Source: Anopheles merus
Lineage: Eukaryota > Arthropoda > Insecta > Diptera > Culicidae
DNA length: 64,000 bases
Assembly (NCBI RefSeq): GCF_017562075.2
Contig: NC_054082.1
Coordinates: 24,564,460-24,628,459, forward strand
Direction of reading: 5' to 3'
The number at the start of each line of letters is the position of its first letter. Within the stretch, counting starts at the first letter, position 1. The translations under genes were made by a program, and so were the position numbers. Of the stretch, positions 24,701 to 37,004 are shown piece after piece. The notes beneath the pieces are model-generated. The model was not told the origin of the DNA and searched no databases. It worked only from the letters and a program-made list of their open reading frames with translations.

Positions 24701-25557
24701 CGCTACTCTAGATTCTAGATTCTGAAGTTGGTTATCTGCCAGAAGCTGAAGTTCTTCACATTTGGCGATACCAAAACATATTCTCGAACCAATCAAGAAT
24801 CTCATTTCAATAAATTGAAATCCCAATGGACGACGAACCCCAACAACGAAACTCTGCTAAAAGAGAATCGCACGTAATCTCCCACCGGTTCCGTTAGGCC
24901 AGATATTTTTATGTGTCTTCCCACTATCGACGCCCAGTCCAGATCCGGGGAATAGATATCGTTCTTGCGAAATACGCGACATTACACAACTAGCTTTCCC
25001 AGTGGCCGTAGAACCTAACCCAAACTCGCCCTGTTGCAGAGAAGGATTGTTGTGATTCAATCGATCAGGTTGTTTGTATCACACCTGCTTACTAACCAAC
25101 TACACCTCGAGACACACACACGCATCACGTTTCGCTGCCTGCGGCAGTGTTTTAGAAGTGCCGATTTTATTACCACCTATGTTTGCCTGCTTATAGCATC
25201 CAATATTGACCACCGTGACGGGGGTGTGTGTGTTTGTTGCTGGCTGCACCAGTGTAATTACATACTAACCAGGTATACCAAAACACTTCAACCGATCTGA
25301 TGATTGCCGAGAGAGAGAGAGAAAAAACCCCATTACGCGTCATGAGTTTTATTTCCATTTGTCAAACCTTAAGCCTGCTTAAGATCCAGTATTGATCGTC
25401 CTTTGTCTTCTGTGCACAAGTGCCCTTGAAATAAGTTTCTTGAACCTGCAACGACTTAAGATTTGTTTTTTTTTTTCGCTTTCTCAACTCTTTCCACAGG
25501 GGAGGCCCAGACAAGAACGGCAGGCGCACGCACACACACAGCAACAACGGCTCCAAC

Positions 25558-28500
25558 ATGACTGCGGTGGAAGTGATATCCGGCTACAAATACTATGGCA
25601 AGGCGAACGATCCCAACAAAAAGATCGTTCTGAATCATCTCAACATGAGCGTGACCCGCGGCTCGATGTAAGTAGCCCAGGTGTTGGCGAATGTCCACAC
25701 CACGAATGTCCAGCGTTTCGCTAGTCTCAGCGCACAGCAACAGACTTTATAGATTCTTTCAACCATGGGTAACACGAAGATAGACGCACACCTGGTCGGG
25801 CAGGTTTCGAAAGGGATGTACATCGCTCTCTGTCCGTGCTTTCGGTGAGATGTTGTAGGAATTTTTAATGAACTCGCAGACGTGGCCCTTACCTGGGTGA
25901 CTTTGAAAAAGGGAAATCAGGACGGGAGCACAAAGGCGCTGTAGCAAGATGGATGTTCCGGGGTCGCTTGGGAAATTGGATGCGCACAAGGCTAACGCTC
26001 GACGAAGTTCAAGTGGCAAGGATGTGTCGGGGCGCACATCGAACACCAAGTGGACGTCCTCCAGGTCACACCGCTGCGCCGGAACACACGACACACGTTG
26101 ATCCGGGCTTTGCCATTGGGGTCGTTTCATGGTCAACGACAAGTTCTCCACCCGATGGGACGGACAGTAAAGGGGGGGGGGGGCTGTCTGGTTCTCGCTT
26201 TCTTGTTTTCGCTTGGACCGCACGCCCAAAGCAACATACAGGGGCGCCCAAGGAGTATCATCAGATAATAACAGGGGGGGGGGGGCGAAAGCGGTTTTCA
26301 CTTGTCCTTCAGAATGGGTGGCCCTACACTAGACGTTGTTCTTTGACTTCCGAGCGAGCGCTCAACCTGGAGCCCCCATTAGGAGTCGTTAAGTGGATCT
26401 CGATCTCAAGTTCGTACGCAAATGCGAAGATCACGCAACAATGCTCTAGCTTTTTTTTATTTTTAAATCTTTTGTGCTACGATGTGAGAGCTATCAACAC
26501 ACCATTGAGCATTCCTTTTTAGGGAGTTCCCGCGCAAATACTGACGATGGTGACGATCTGTCCTTCCACACGCTGGAATGAGGTTGCCTGTGTTGTGTTT
26601 TGTGTGGGTTTGCTTGCAACCTCCTCGCGTGTTTCCGCGTGCGTGTCGTCAGGGATATAGAGATCCATCAGCAAAGGTAACACCTATCTCCCGGTGTGAA
26701 AAGTACGCCATGTCAAGGCCATGCACCATGGACGCAGTGACATACGCCGCATCTTATACCGCTTTCGTCATCCTTCGTACTGATAGTCACCCGCTCCGTT
26801 GTCGTACGAAGGAGTTGGCCGACGGCAAACGGTTACAAGCTTCCAATGATGAATGGGTCGTAGTGTAACCTCAAAAAAGAAATTCATGCCCGAGCGCTTC
26901 ATGGCTGGCATGGCGGTGTGTGTGAGTAGCAGCGAAAAGATCATCTGTCTACGAGCTGTGGCAGACATCGCTGAAGACACATTCAATCACATTCAATTTG
27001 ATTTGTCCGAGCGGGGGGAATGGATCGGTTTTCTTCCCCAATTCGATGCGCAGCTCTTTCGAGAGCTCTCTTGTTGCCAAAAGCCACGGTTACATAAGTG
27101 TGGTGAGCGCGAGTATCAGTTTATGGTCCCCACGAGTGGGCACTGTGTCATAGAGAACCGGTTAGGCCTTTCGGGAAGACCTTTCGGGAGTTCGGGGGGC
27201 CTTTTTTTTTGGGGTTGGGGTTTGGGAACAGCGGGAGCTTAGGAATGCAACGCAATGGGAGCGACTAAAACTAGACTTTAATGATGATTGTTCTGGTAAT
27301 TAGGGGGGGAGGGGGGGAAATAGAAGGCAAAGGAAGTTGCTTCTCGGTATAAAATATTGATAGATTTAATACATCTCGCCTACGTCAAACGGGTTCTGAG
27401 CGCTCCGTAATTAACTGCACGCCACCGAGCGGGCGGGTATCGATAGCCGTGTACATAAAGCCACATGTTTCAAGAGCAATTTAAATCCACCTTTTTTCCC
27501 ATGGCACGCGCGCGTTTGAAGGCATGGAGTGGTGCCACCCCAAATTGTGTCACTACGAGCGCACGCGCGCCTATGTCACCCGTGGTAATGCCGAATGCAT
27601 TGTTTGACATTGCACAACATCAAGGGAATTAATATGTCCCTTCTTATGCGGCGTAACCACAACCACCTGAGGTGACAACGAGCCCGCCGGGTCGTAGCTA
27701 ATTAATGTTGGTGCCATTAATTATTCGGCCACTTTCGGCCATCCGGTGCTCCAGTTAAGGTGCTTTGACCCATTTCAAATCGCAGGGCGCGCTGCGTAAG
27801 ACCGTGAGATAATGTAATGCAGCAACCTCCCCTAGCAGCAACTAGAAAGAACCTCCAGTTCACGTTCAAAAAGTGAATTGCCAAAAAAAAACATGAGTTA
27901 ATGCTCCTGTCCTCTGTGTGTTTTTTTTTCTACTTCGTCTTGTGAACGTCAACGGAAATCGTACAAGACAACACCGCACAAGCCGCACGTGTAACGGTAG
28001 CTAACGTCTTGTCCACTTTGCCACTACAGCACTGTCCCGCTCGTTAGTGAAGTGTCGGGCCACCAGTTCGTCGCCGCCAAGAGAATGTATACACATTGTT
28101 TGTAAGCATTTTTCGCAGCACTCAAAAAAAAAAAAACAATCATAACCTGAGGAAAACACTCACCGAAAATGCATTGCAACCTTGCGCGTTGCAGAGAGGC
28201 ACGCAGAGGCGGCGGGCTAGGAGGAAAGGCATTGAATCGCTCGCTCGCTCGCTCGCTCGCTTGCTTGGGGGTTGATTAGGGTTTTCTAACCTGCTTTCGT
28301 TGGCCCGTGGCAAGCTTTTTAAAAGCCTATGACCTCCTTCTAATCGATCGGACTGTTCGAGAGTGTCATTTTCTATTTTTTGGTTACCGCTGATTGCCCA
28401 ACACGTGCGACCGATCGGTTGTTAAAGGCTTGACTTGGTTTGGTGGACTTGTTAAGTGCAGTTTGATGTAGATCGGGGCACATTTTATGGTTTACACGTC

Positions 28501-30272
28501 TTTTTAACACTTTCAATTATGGCGATCCGGTGGTTATTGATAGGAGACAACGAGCTATCAGACGACAAAACCGCAGCACTGAAGGTCACACCACTGACTG
28601 AAGTTGTCATAAAATGATACTCAAAAGGTTGTAGAAATACCTTGGAGGATCGTTTTCTGTCCCGAGGTTGTCTAGAAAAAAGGTTTCTCGGTCAGACATC
28701 AGACATTGGATGCTTCGGTTGGAAGTGATCGGACAATGATCGACGATAGAATATCATTGCAGATCATTTGCATCTGAACTTTTTTGTATCAATTTTCTCA
28801 CGAAACATCTCATCTTACTTTGACACAGTTACGGGCTGCTCGGCGCTTCCGGTTGCGGCAAAACGACACTCCTCTCCTGCATCGTCGGCCGAAAGTTTCT
28901 CAACGATGGCGAAATCAACGTGCTCGGGGGCACACCGGGCACGGCCGGATCGGGCGTACCCGGGCCCCGGATCGGCTACATGCCGCAGGACATCGCGCTG
29001 GTCGAGGAGTTCACCATCAAGGAAACGATCTACTACTTCGGCCGAATATACGGCATGTCGAAGGAAAAGATCCGCGAGCGGTACAAACTGCTGAAGCATT
29101 TGCTCGAGCTGCCCGGTGACGAGCGGTAAGTGTGTGATGGCTAACACCAATCTGCAGCCTTTGCGTGACGGTACCGGTACCCTGTTTTTCTCGATCCCCA
29201 GGTACGTTGGCAACTGTAGCGGTGGCCAGCAGCGGCGTGTGTCGTTCGCTGCCGCCATGGTGCACGAGCCGGAGCTGCTCATACTGGACGAGCCGACCGT
29301 CGGGCTGGATCCGCTGCTGCGCGAAAAGATATGGCAGTACCTGGTCGAGACGACCAGTACAAGCAAAATGGCTGTGATTATAACGACCCACTACATCGAG
29401 GAGGCCAAGCAGGCGGGTTTTGTAAGTACTCATTGTGGTCCCTCCCCGCGGGGAGAGTGGACGTCATAGCAACCCAAGAACGTCACCCTGGAGCGATCGA
29501 TCGCTTAACTTCGTTTCAAGCACTCACAAGCTAAAGCTCTCTTGCGCAACTCTTGCCACCTCACCGTAACAGATCGGGCTGATGCGTAACGGCATTCTGC
29601 TGGCGGAGGACTCGCCCACCAACATCCTGGAGCGGTTCTCCTGCACGTCGCTCGAGGAGGCCTTTCTTAACCTCTGCCAGAAGCACGGCCCTTCGGAGGA
29701 GGCCGACCGTACGACACACCAAACGGCGACGCTGCGGGCAATTGCTGGCGCCCAGGACCTGAAGAAGGTGATACCGGCGCTGGGGACGAACGAGCAGAAG
29801 GCCAAGGACGGCGGCGGTGGTGGCGGTGGCGGGGGCCTGTTTGCGGAAAAGCGAAAACCGCTCACCAGCACAATCAAGGAGCTGGTCAGCTTCACCAGCA
29901 AGCGGCGCATGAATGCACTGCTGTCGAAGAACTTTCTGCAGATGATCCGACAACCGGCGTGAGTAGCTTACGGAGTTAGGCAGGCATCGTGTTAGTCGGT
30001 TAGGCCCCAAGGCCCGGGGCTAGCTAAAGCCCTTTCTCCATGGTTGTTGTAATTATACGTGTTTGCTTGTGATTGTGTATGTGTGTGTGTGTGTGTGTGT
30101 GTGATCTGGTTTGAAAGAGAAGACTGAATGTTGCTTACAACAGATACTAGACAGTAGTACTACATTTCATCGCCATCTCCATTATCCATCTCTCATAGAA
30201 CGTTTCATCGGTCAAGCAACAACGGACTGTTCTGCAGGACATCTACAGATACACACAAGACACATGTGGGAA

Positions 30273-30325
<53 letters not shown>

Positions 30326-32594
30326 GAGGGGGGGTTTTATGTTAAACAGGACGTTTCGGGGCACTGTGGGGCAAAATATTAATCACTTTTTCGTTAGCAC
30401 TCTGTGGACTGCATTGCACAGAAATTAAGACCACTTGGACATGTAAATATGGCGCTTACTACTCGAATTGATACATTCTCGGACGCGTAGAACAACTAAA
30501 CCCCATTACCTTACTGTGACTATACTAACTGATTAAGACATGAGAAAGGTGTGTACACTAAAGAAGTGCTTTCAACGCTTTTATAAAATTCGCCCGCCCT
30601 CTACAGTTACTGTTACCAACATTAGAATTCCCTTACTAAACAATGTCGCTTGCACATAGTCGCTTTTGAACGTGTTGGAATGATTTCGACAAAAATGATT
30701 AAAAAAACGAAAATTTAGTTTCCCCAACCCATTAAGCCCTCTCTTCTAGATGACGCCACAGGTACAGGTACAACAGTACATGAAACATGAACGTAGAACG
30801 TAGACCGCGACAACCAACAGCACGTTTCGTTCATTAATGCCCACCAACACCTCGTTAGCTTCATCGATCGTCCAACAGATCATCCTCTTCGACGCGTATC
30901 GCGATCGCGTACCTACTGCCGTGTCTACACTGACCACGCGTGGTTCCGGTGCTAGTTGCGAACTAATCGAAACATTTGGTTTTTCATTTTCGGTGAAATC
31001 TCCCCGCTCCCCATTCCGAAACAGTGGGATGGTCTTCCTGTTCCTGTATCCGATATTTCAGCTGGTAAGCTTTTACGTCGCAGTCGGCGGCAACCCGAAA
31101 GATCTGCGGCTCGGTATCGTGAACGAGGAGCTGACCAACATACGGCAGTGCTTCAACGAGTCGCTCATCACCACCTACTACCGCGAGGACTACGACTGTG
31201 ATCTGTACAAGGTGTCGTGTAGGTTTTTGGAGAAGCTTAATCGGAGCGTTGCGATACAGGTAGGTGGCTGTAGATCTCGCAAACTCATGACTTGCTTCTT
31301 ACAAGACAAGGTTTCTTACAACGTTACACACACTACCCGTTGCAGGAATACTACGACACGTACGAGGATGCGTATCGCGATGCACGCAAGGGCAAGATCC
31401 TGGGCTTTATCCACTTCTCGGAAAACTTCACCGAATCGCTGCAGGACGTGCGGGACAATGTGCGGGACGCGGACGACGGATCGTTCCACACGTCCGAGAT
31501 CAAGGTGTACCTGGACAAGTCGGACCAGCAGATCACGTTCTTCATCGAGAAGAAGCTGCTGCAGACGTACCGGGAGTTTGCGGAAAGCCTCATGACCGAC
31601 TGCCGGCTGCCGAAGCAGCTAGCCAACATACCGATCACGTTCGAGACGCCCGTGTACGGCACGTTCGACGAGGAGTTTACCGACTTCATGGCACCGGGCG
31701 TCGTTATGACGTAAGTGTTGGTGGGGTTAATGAGCGTTAATCGAGACTTTTGAGTGTCTTCTCTTTTTTTGTTGTTGCTTGTCGCTTTTCACCCCTGATT
31801 GTGTAGGATGATCTTCTTTCTGGCCACGCTAATTACGGCCACAATCTTCATCACGGACCGGTTGGAGGGTGTTTGGGATCGGACGATCGTAGCCGGTACG
31901 TACGACGAGCCGTGGTGGAACGGATGGGGCGGAACAATTGAACTATTTCTCCTTCCATTTGTCTGCAGGCATTACGGCGCTGGAACTGCTGATTGCGCAC
32001 ATCATCACACAGACGTCCATTATGCTGCTCCAGTGCATAGAGATCATTCTGCTGGCCACCTTCTTGTTCGATGCCCAGAACCAGGGAAGCAATATCACGG
32101 TGGTCGGGTTGCTGATGCTGTTGGGCTTTGCGGGAATGTTGTACGGTAAGTGGTATAGGAAGCTGTCTGGCAGTAGTGGATGAGTTTTACAACCCCCTTT
32201 GATTTTGCATTCTCCATTGCAGGCCTTCTAATATCCATCTTTTGTGATGCGCACTCAACCGCCAACTTTATGGCGACCGGTAGCTTCTACCCAATGATCA
32301 TCCTGTGCGGTAAGCGCTACTGATCTCCATCGCCCTCATTGAGCCTGTACTTACTTTGCTACGTGTTCGACCATCTTTGCAGGGATCCTGTGGCCCCTGG
32401 AGGGCATGCCCCAGTATCTGCAGTACGTCGCGTACTGCTTCCCATTCACCATCCCGTCGATAGCGGTGCGGAACGTCCTGACGAAGGGTTGGAGCATTAC
32501 CAACTCGCAGGTCTACATGGGATACGGTGCGGTCGGCGTGTGGATCATCAGCTTACTATTGCTGTGCCTGCTTGGTTTGAAGATAAAGAAATGA
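25558..32594 (+). CDS. ABC transporter, subfamily H (ABCH) half-transporter
   Basis: Ten coding exons: 25558-25667, 28829-29125, 29202-29421, 29573-29958, 31025-31259, 31346-31710, 31807-31895, 31969-32145, 32223-32309 and 32383-32594 (2178 nt, 725 residues). The first exon starts at 25500 with 58 nt of leader. The nucleotide-binding domain comes first: Walker A GASGCGKT at 42-49, signature CSGGQ at 141-145, Walker B ending LLILDE at 161-166, D-loop GLD, and switch His199 (ITTH). A linker with nine consecutive Gly follows (near residue 290). Then an ABC2-type membrane domain begins near GMVFLFLYPIFQL (about 338), with a large exoplasmic loop (about 360-535) and five more hydrophobic segments to the C-terminus LLLCLLGLKIKK. 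NBD-then-TMD order with this loop is typical of ABCH, a subfamily of arthropods and some fish. Members are tied to cuticular lipid export and insecticide response; substrate here is unknown. Confidence 0.93.
25668..28828 (+). other. First coding intron of the ABCH gene (3.2 kb)
   Basis: Lies between the 25667 donor (GTAAGT) and the 28828 acceptor. It contains G-homopolymer runs near 26172, 26276 and 27303-27318, a TCGC tetranucleotide repeat at 28237-28260, and no coding segment I can support. Its size relative to the other introns (60 bp to 1.1 kb) makes it a candidate for transcriptional enhancers. Confidence 0.55.
28237..28260. repeat. (TCGC)n microsatellite
   Basis: Six tandem TCGC units, followed by imperfect TTGC units, inside the long ABCH intron. 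Confidence 0.9.
30278..30322. repeat. (GT)n microsatellite
   Basis: About 22 tandem GT units in the fourth ABCH coding intron (29959-31024). A shorter GT run of about 12 units lies at 30080-30103 in the same intron. The rest of this 1.07-kb intron shows no coding signal. Confidence 0.95.
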
Positions 32595-33392
32595 TCATGC
32601 CAGCGTCCATGGGGGCAATTTAAGGGTGAACCATTTTCTGGTAAAAGCTATAGATATTATTTAATGTATTTGATACCAATCCGGGGCGAAGGAACAGTGG
32701 GGTAGCATCCCCGAAGGCCCGCCCTAGGCCACTGGTTTCGGGAGAGGGCTAACACTTACATTGGCATCCCTCCCTTCCCTTGCCATTCCCTTGCTTTCCC
32801 AAGTGTCCTTATCCTTCGCAGTAGTGAGTGCTAGCGGAACCCTCCCCAAGATCCCCAAAATAGCGAGTAAGAATGTGCACACGCACGGGTTTACGGGTTG
32901 TATAGGAATGCTTCTAATCCAACCCCACGTCCCAATCTGCTCAACCTGGTCACCGACCTGTTCCCGGACAGGAGACCCAATTTGGCTAATTTAATCAGCG
33001 CGTGTGAATGTTTGTTGTATATATAGGACTGTATATTGTTAGCCGGCTGCGCAATACATTTGGCGCAGCGCCGCAAATCTTACAAACGACAGCAGTGTTG
33101 GGTTTTGTGTTTTCTCTTCCTTAGCGTAACGTAATATCTTAGTCATAGGAGGACGGCGAGGAACGAACGACCCTCGAGGAGCAGAAATGTGTAACAGTGA
33201 GCAGTAAGCTAAGGAAGTTTGTGCAACCAAAATCGAGATAGAGGACGCAATTTAGCAGTAAAGAGGCGGGCGTACAATATGAATAGCAGAGCTGGTAGAG
33301 CTGTAAGGTTTCCGTGTTGGAGAGTCTGTGTCCTAGGCTAAGAAACTGTTTGTACTATGTTTTTTTGCTTATTTTGTGGTATGTAATGAAAA
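32595..33392 (+). other. ABCH 3' UTR
   Basis: From the stop codon to the AATAAA signal at 33393 there is no coding gene. The stretch is mixed sequence and is best read as an 800-bp 3' UTR. Confidence 0.6.
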
Positions 33393-33398
33393 AATAAA
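33393..33398 (+). terminator. Poly(A) signal AATAAA for the ABCH gene
   Basis: Plus-strand AATAAA about 800 bp after the ABCH stop codon. It lies only about 80 bp from the convergent BOD1-like gene's signal at 33475-33480, so both 3' ends fall within a very short interval. Confidence 0.7.
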
Positions 33399-33474
33399 CA
33401 GAAATGCATACAAAAGAATGCCTCCCAATTGTCTCGGTGTACGCAAAACTCGTGATATAAAACTAATATAACTC

Positions 33475-33480
33475 TTTATT
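33475..33480 (-). terminator. Poly(A) signal AATAAA for the BOD1-like gene
   Basis: Minus-strand AATAAA about 148 bp beyond the BOD1-like stop codon. Confidence 0.7.
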
Positions 33481-33627
33481 TACGCTCGTAATGATCATCG
33501 AAATCAAAGCCTAACAGTTAATAAAACCCTCCCTCGGAAACTGGACATTGTTGTCTTTGTCTGACTACGCCTTTAATAGCTACTCTACACACGCACATCC
33601 ACACACACACATACACACACGCCCTTC

Positions 33628-36562
33628 TTATGCGTCCGTTCCGACGGACGGCGGTGTGCTTTTCTCAACCAACCGATTCCTGATGGATCGTTGCTTGCGG
33701 ATCGTCGCCAAACCGGCCCGCTTGCTTTCGTCTTCCACCGTAAGGTCCAGCTTTTTCGCCACCCCGTTAACGGTCGCGGTACGCTTTGCCTTGCCACTGC
33801 CCGCCGTACCCGGCGTGGCAGCTCGTTTCGCTACCTTCGGCGTTGCCACGGTGAGCGAGTAGACGATCGTACGGTAATGCTGCACCTTAAAGTTCTTACT
33901 GAACGTGACGCCCTCCGTCTTGGAGCGCAGAAAGTCGAGCCGCTTCTCGTCGAGCTGGAACACTTCCTGCTCCTCGGGGAAGTACCGTAGCTCCGGATCG
34001 CTCCCTCCACCCACCTGCACACTCTCCCCCGTCGGTTCCGCCTTCGGGATTGGGGAAGAAATGGTCGGTCCGGGCGATTTACGCGTCCCGTCGCACACAA
34101 ACTCCAGCTCGATGCCCTGATCCTCCATACAGCGGCCGCCGAATGCTTTGCTCTCGCTGATGTACTTTTTCGCCATCGCTAGCGCCTGCTCGCGACATTT
34201 CTGCTCGTGGCGCTGCATCTGCTTGCGCACCTTCATCAGGCGCCGCGCTTCGGAAAAGTTGGAAGCAAATTTGGGCTTTCGGATCCTGCCCTCCGTCGAC
34301 TGCCATTGCCGCTTGAGCGATTCGAGCGTTGCATCGTTCGTGTGTGTTTCGCCGTTGAGCAGTCGTTCGATTTTGTCGTCCTCCATGCTCGTCAGCATCT
34401 GATCGATTACGACCGGCTGCACGGGTAGCACGATCGATTCCGGCTTGCTGTACGATTTGAGCGTTTCAGGGCTCTTCTCCGAATCGTCGCCCGACTGGAT
34501 GCCGGAGGAGGATGAATCCATGGGCGCACCTTCACCGGTCGGTGTGACGGATCCACAAAGTCGGTCCCGCTCCTTGCTTAGCATCAGTGGGTCGATCCCA
34601 TCTGTAGGCTCTTTTGCGGGGGATTTTTCCTTCTCGGGAGCTTTCTCACTGGATTCCTGTGCGGAGGGATTTGGCTTCTCTCCTGTACCGTTCGCCGATG
34701 GTGCTGCTGATCCGCCCGAATCGTGCTTATCGTTACCATCCTCCGAATCACGATCGCTCGATCGACGGTTCGGTTCATGCTTGCGATGCTCTTGGTAGTG
34801 ATCGTCGTCGTCTTTGTCAGATTTTGGACTTTTATCCTTCCGTTCGGTATCTTCCTGTACTTTTTCCTCCTTTGTTTCTTCCATTGCTTTCTCTTCCGGC
34901 TTTTGTTCATCATTCGCAGCTTCGGGTTCCGGGTCGGGCGGAACCTGTTCATCTTTCTTATCATCTGCAGGAGTTGCAGGAACATTTTTACCATCGTCAT
35001 CGCTTTTCACGCTGCAGCTGCTGGCGTCGGTAAGTCCTTTCATCTTTGACGGACTATCCTGAACCGAGACGGGAGCATCTTTGGACTGGGAGTCTTTCGT
35101 ATTGTCGTCACTGAACGAGTCTTCGCAAATCTTAAGCGAATGTTCCGACTGCGACGTTTCCTCATCCTGCAGCGTGAGGTTCGGCTCTTCGGAGTCTTTG
35201 GGCTTGGTTGGTGTTTCTGTTGGTGTTTCCGTAGGCGTAGCCGTCGGGGTACTGCTGTCCTCTGCAAATATGTTGTTTCGTAATGTCATCAATTTATTCC
35301 ACAATTAATAACTTCCCACTTACCTTCTGGGTCTGGCTCGCGATTACCTTCGGCGTTGCTTTCCTCACCCAAGGTCATTGCTGACGGACGCTCAGTGCCA
35401 ACGAAATCGTACTCATCCTTCTTGAAATCGAACGTAATCTTCTTACCCGCTTCTTTGCCCTCCTGTTCGCTCTCGTTCGAGCTGGACAGCTTGTCGGTGG
35501 AGCTGCTGAACAGCGTTGGCATTTGCGCCTCCTCGGTAATGTCCAGCCGCTCGTTCTCTTCTGGCGGTTGAGCTTCCTCGCTGGAGGATGCGGCCGTCGC
35601 CGTTAGCAGCTGACTGTTGCTGGACACCTGCGACAGCTGCGAGTCATTCGTGGGCGCCACTTCCTGGCTGAACTCGGAATCTTTCGTCGTTGGCGTTTCC
35701 TGCTCTTCGCTCGGAGGCACACTGGTGGTTTGCTTGGCGGCCGCGTCGGCCACCGGATTATGTTCGGGCTTATCGTCGCTCTCTACCGACTCCTGCGACG
35801 TTAGCCCGCTGATAACGGACGAGTTGGAATCGTTCGTATCTTCCTTCGGTTTGCTGGGCGATCGCATTTCGAGCGGTTCGAAGGCGGGCGATTCGAAATC
35901 ATCCTGCTCCTTCGACTCGTCCAGCGCATCGTCCTCCTCGTCGATGTCCATATTCTCGACCCCATGCTCCTCCGGCTCTTCCGGCGGTGGTGGTTGCGGT
36001 GGCAGGGGCGGTGGAGATGGCGTGAGACTTCCTTCGGACTTTTTGTCCGAATCCGGGCTCACCGCTTCCAGGTCTTCCAGCAGCGATTCTGGCCTTGCCA
36101 CTGCCTGATCATTCCCATTGACAGATGATTTGGGTTTCTCGATGCCGAGATAGTTGTACACAATCTCTTCCACCTTTGGCTGGAAAATTGTAGCTATTTT
36201 GGGGTTCACTACCTGGTCTACTATTCGCTCCACGCCAGTGTCCAAAAAGCCCGATCTGCAATCAGTAATCAGTGAAAGTGAAATTAGCACCCCTCGTATA
36301 ACCCCTTCCAACCTCATTCAACCACATACTCGATGATGTTTTTACGCAGCTGCTCTCGGAGTTGATTTTTGTACCGGATGTTGTCGGACCATTCCTGCTG
36401 CCCGAGAAACTTGTTCACCGTCCCTTCCACGCGCTGCCGCAGGTTCTGATAGGCGGGCTTCGTGTCCACGTCGGCCAAACACTCCTTCCGGAACTGATCG
36501 AAAAGACCTTGAGACTTGAGCTCATGCACCATGGCATCGATGAAATGCGGATCATCGATCAT
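33628..36562 (-). CDS. BOD1/BOD1L-like protein (COMPASS Shg1 domain)
   Basis: Exons 36562-36330, 36255-35324 and 35261-33628 encode 932 residues. The start ATG at 36562 was chosen because MIDDPHFIDAMVHELKSQGL matches the BOD1 N-terminus; the open frame runs further upstream to an AG acceptor-like site at about 36605, so a leader exon is likely. Residues 1-115 form the Shg1/BOD1 domain (LKSQGLFDQFRKECLADVD, TKPAYQNLRQRVEG, SGFLDTGVERIVDQVVNPKI, IFQPKVEEIV). The rest is long, acidic, Ser/Glu/Asp-rich and mostly disordered, with a Pro cluster near 165 and a basic C-terminus ending with a charged segment. Human BOD1 inhibits PP2A-B56 at kinetochores; BOD1L1 protects replication forks and associates with SETD1A. 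Length and disorder fit the BOD1L type more than short BOD1. Function in insects is inferred. Confidence 0.9.
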
Positions 36563-36935
36563 GATGGCGGCTGTTACACACGGGTACGGGTGCGTAAAGC
36601 TTAACTGCAAAGAATGGGGAAATGGAGAATATGTTTTTATTACAATTTACTTCGGCCAATCAGCAATGAAATGTTTTCAATGAACACGATGCTCAATGCC
36701 ACGGGGACAAGGCCACTATTGCGCACTATGTATACCAAACAAGAGGGGTGATTTAGGGGTTAATTCCTTTTCAACCCACAAACTGTAGCATCATATTAAC
36801 TTACCTAGAATGAAGAATTTATATTTTACACATCAAACACAAAATTATCGTCCCGAACTCACTCAAAACAAATAGCTTTTGCAGCAAAATACGAAACTTT
36901 TCACATAAACAAACCAACGCCGACCAACACACGGG

Positions 36936-36946
36936 CAGTGTGGCCA
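36936..36946 (-). promoter_or_regulatory. Motif-1-like core promoter element, BOD1-like gene side
   Basis: The minus strand reads TGGCCACACTG. This differs by one base from Drosophila core-promoter motif 1 (YGGTCACACTR), which is bound by M1BP at TATA-less housekeeping promoters. It lies 374 bp upstream of the BOD1-like start codon in the correct orientation. The match is seen; promoter use is inferred. Confidence 0.4.
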
Positions 36947-37004
36947 GATTATTTTGGCGGTTTTCGGTAGGCGCATCAAAATTTTATCGGTAGTTTTCGG
37001 TAGG

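Larger units (their letters stand above)
12301..25499. other. 13-kb stretch without a supported coding gene; possible ABCH leader exons
   Basis: From 12301 to about 13600 the DNA is AT-rich and would include the Rpn7 promoter. From about 13.6 to 24.5 kb it becomes low-complexity: long C or G runs (for example near 13805, 14050, 14430, 14700, 16075, 16972), CA/GT tracts, CAA repeats and Ser/Arg-coding noise. Long open frames occur on both strands (up to about 241 codons near 16729-17454), but all have low-complexity translations with no family resemblance. The ABCH coding exon at 25500 begins with an acceptor site inside the 5' UTR, so at least one non-coding first exon must lie upstream, probably in this interval. 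I cannot place it. No tRNA or rRNA gene was seen. Confidence 0.5.

Noticed and set aside
34445..35062. Ser/Phe-rich plus-strand frames across the BOD1-like gene
   Set aside because: Antisense shadows of the acidic, Ser/Glu-rich coding exon.
36605..36610. Upstream non-ATG start for the BOD1-like protein
   Set aside because: The frame is open to 36610 only through a TTG codon at an AG acceptor-like site; the ATG at 36562 matches the family N-terminus.
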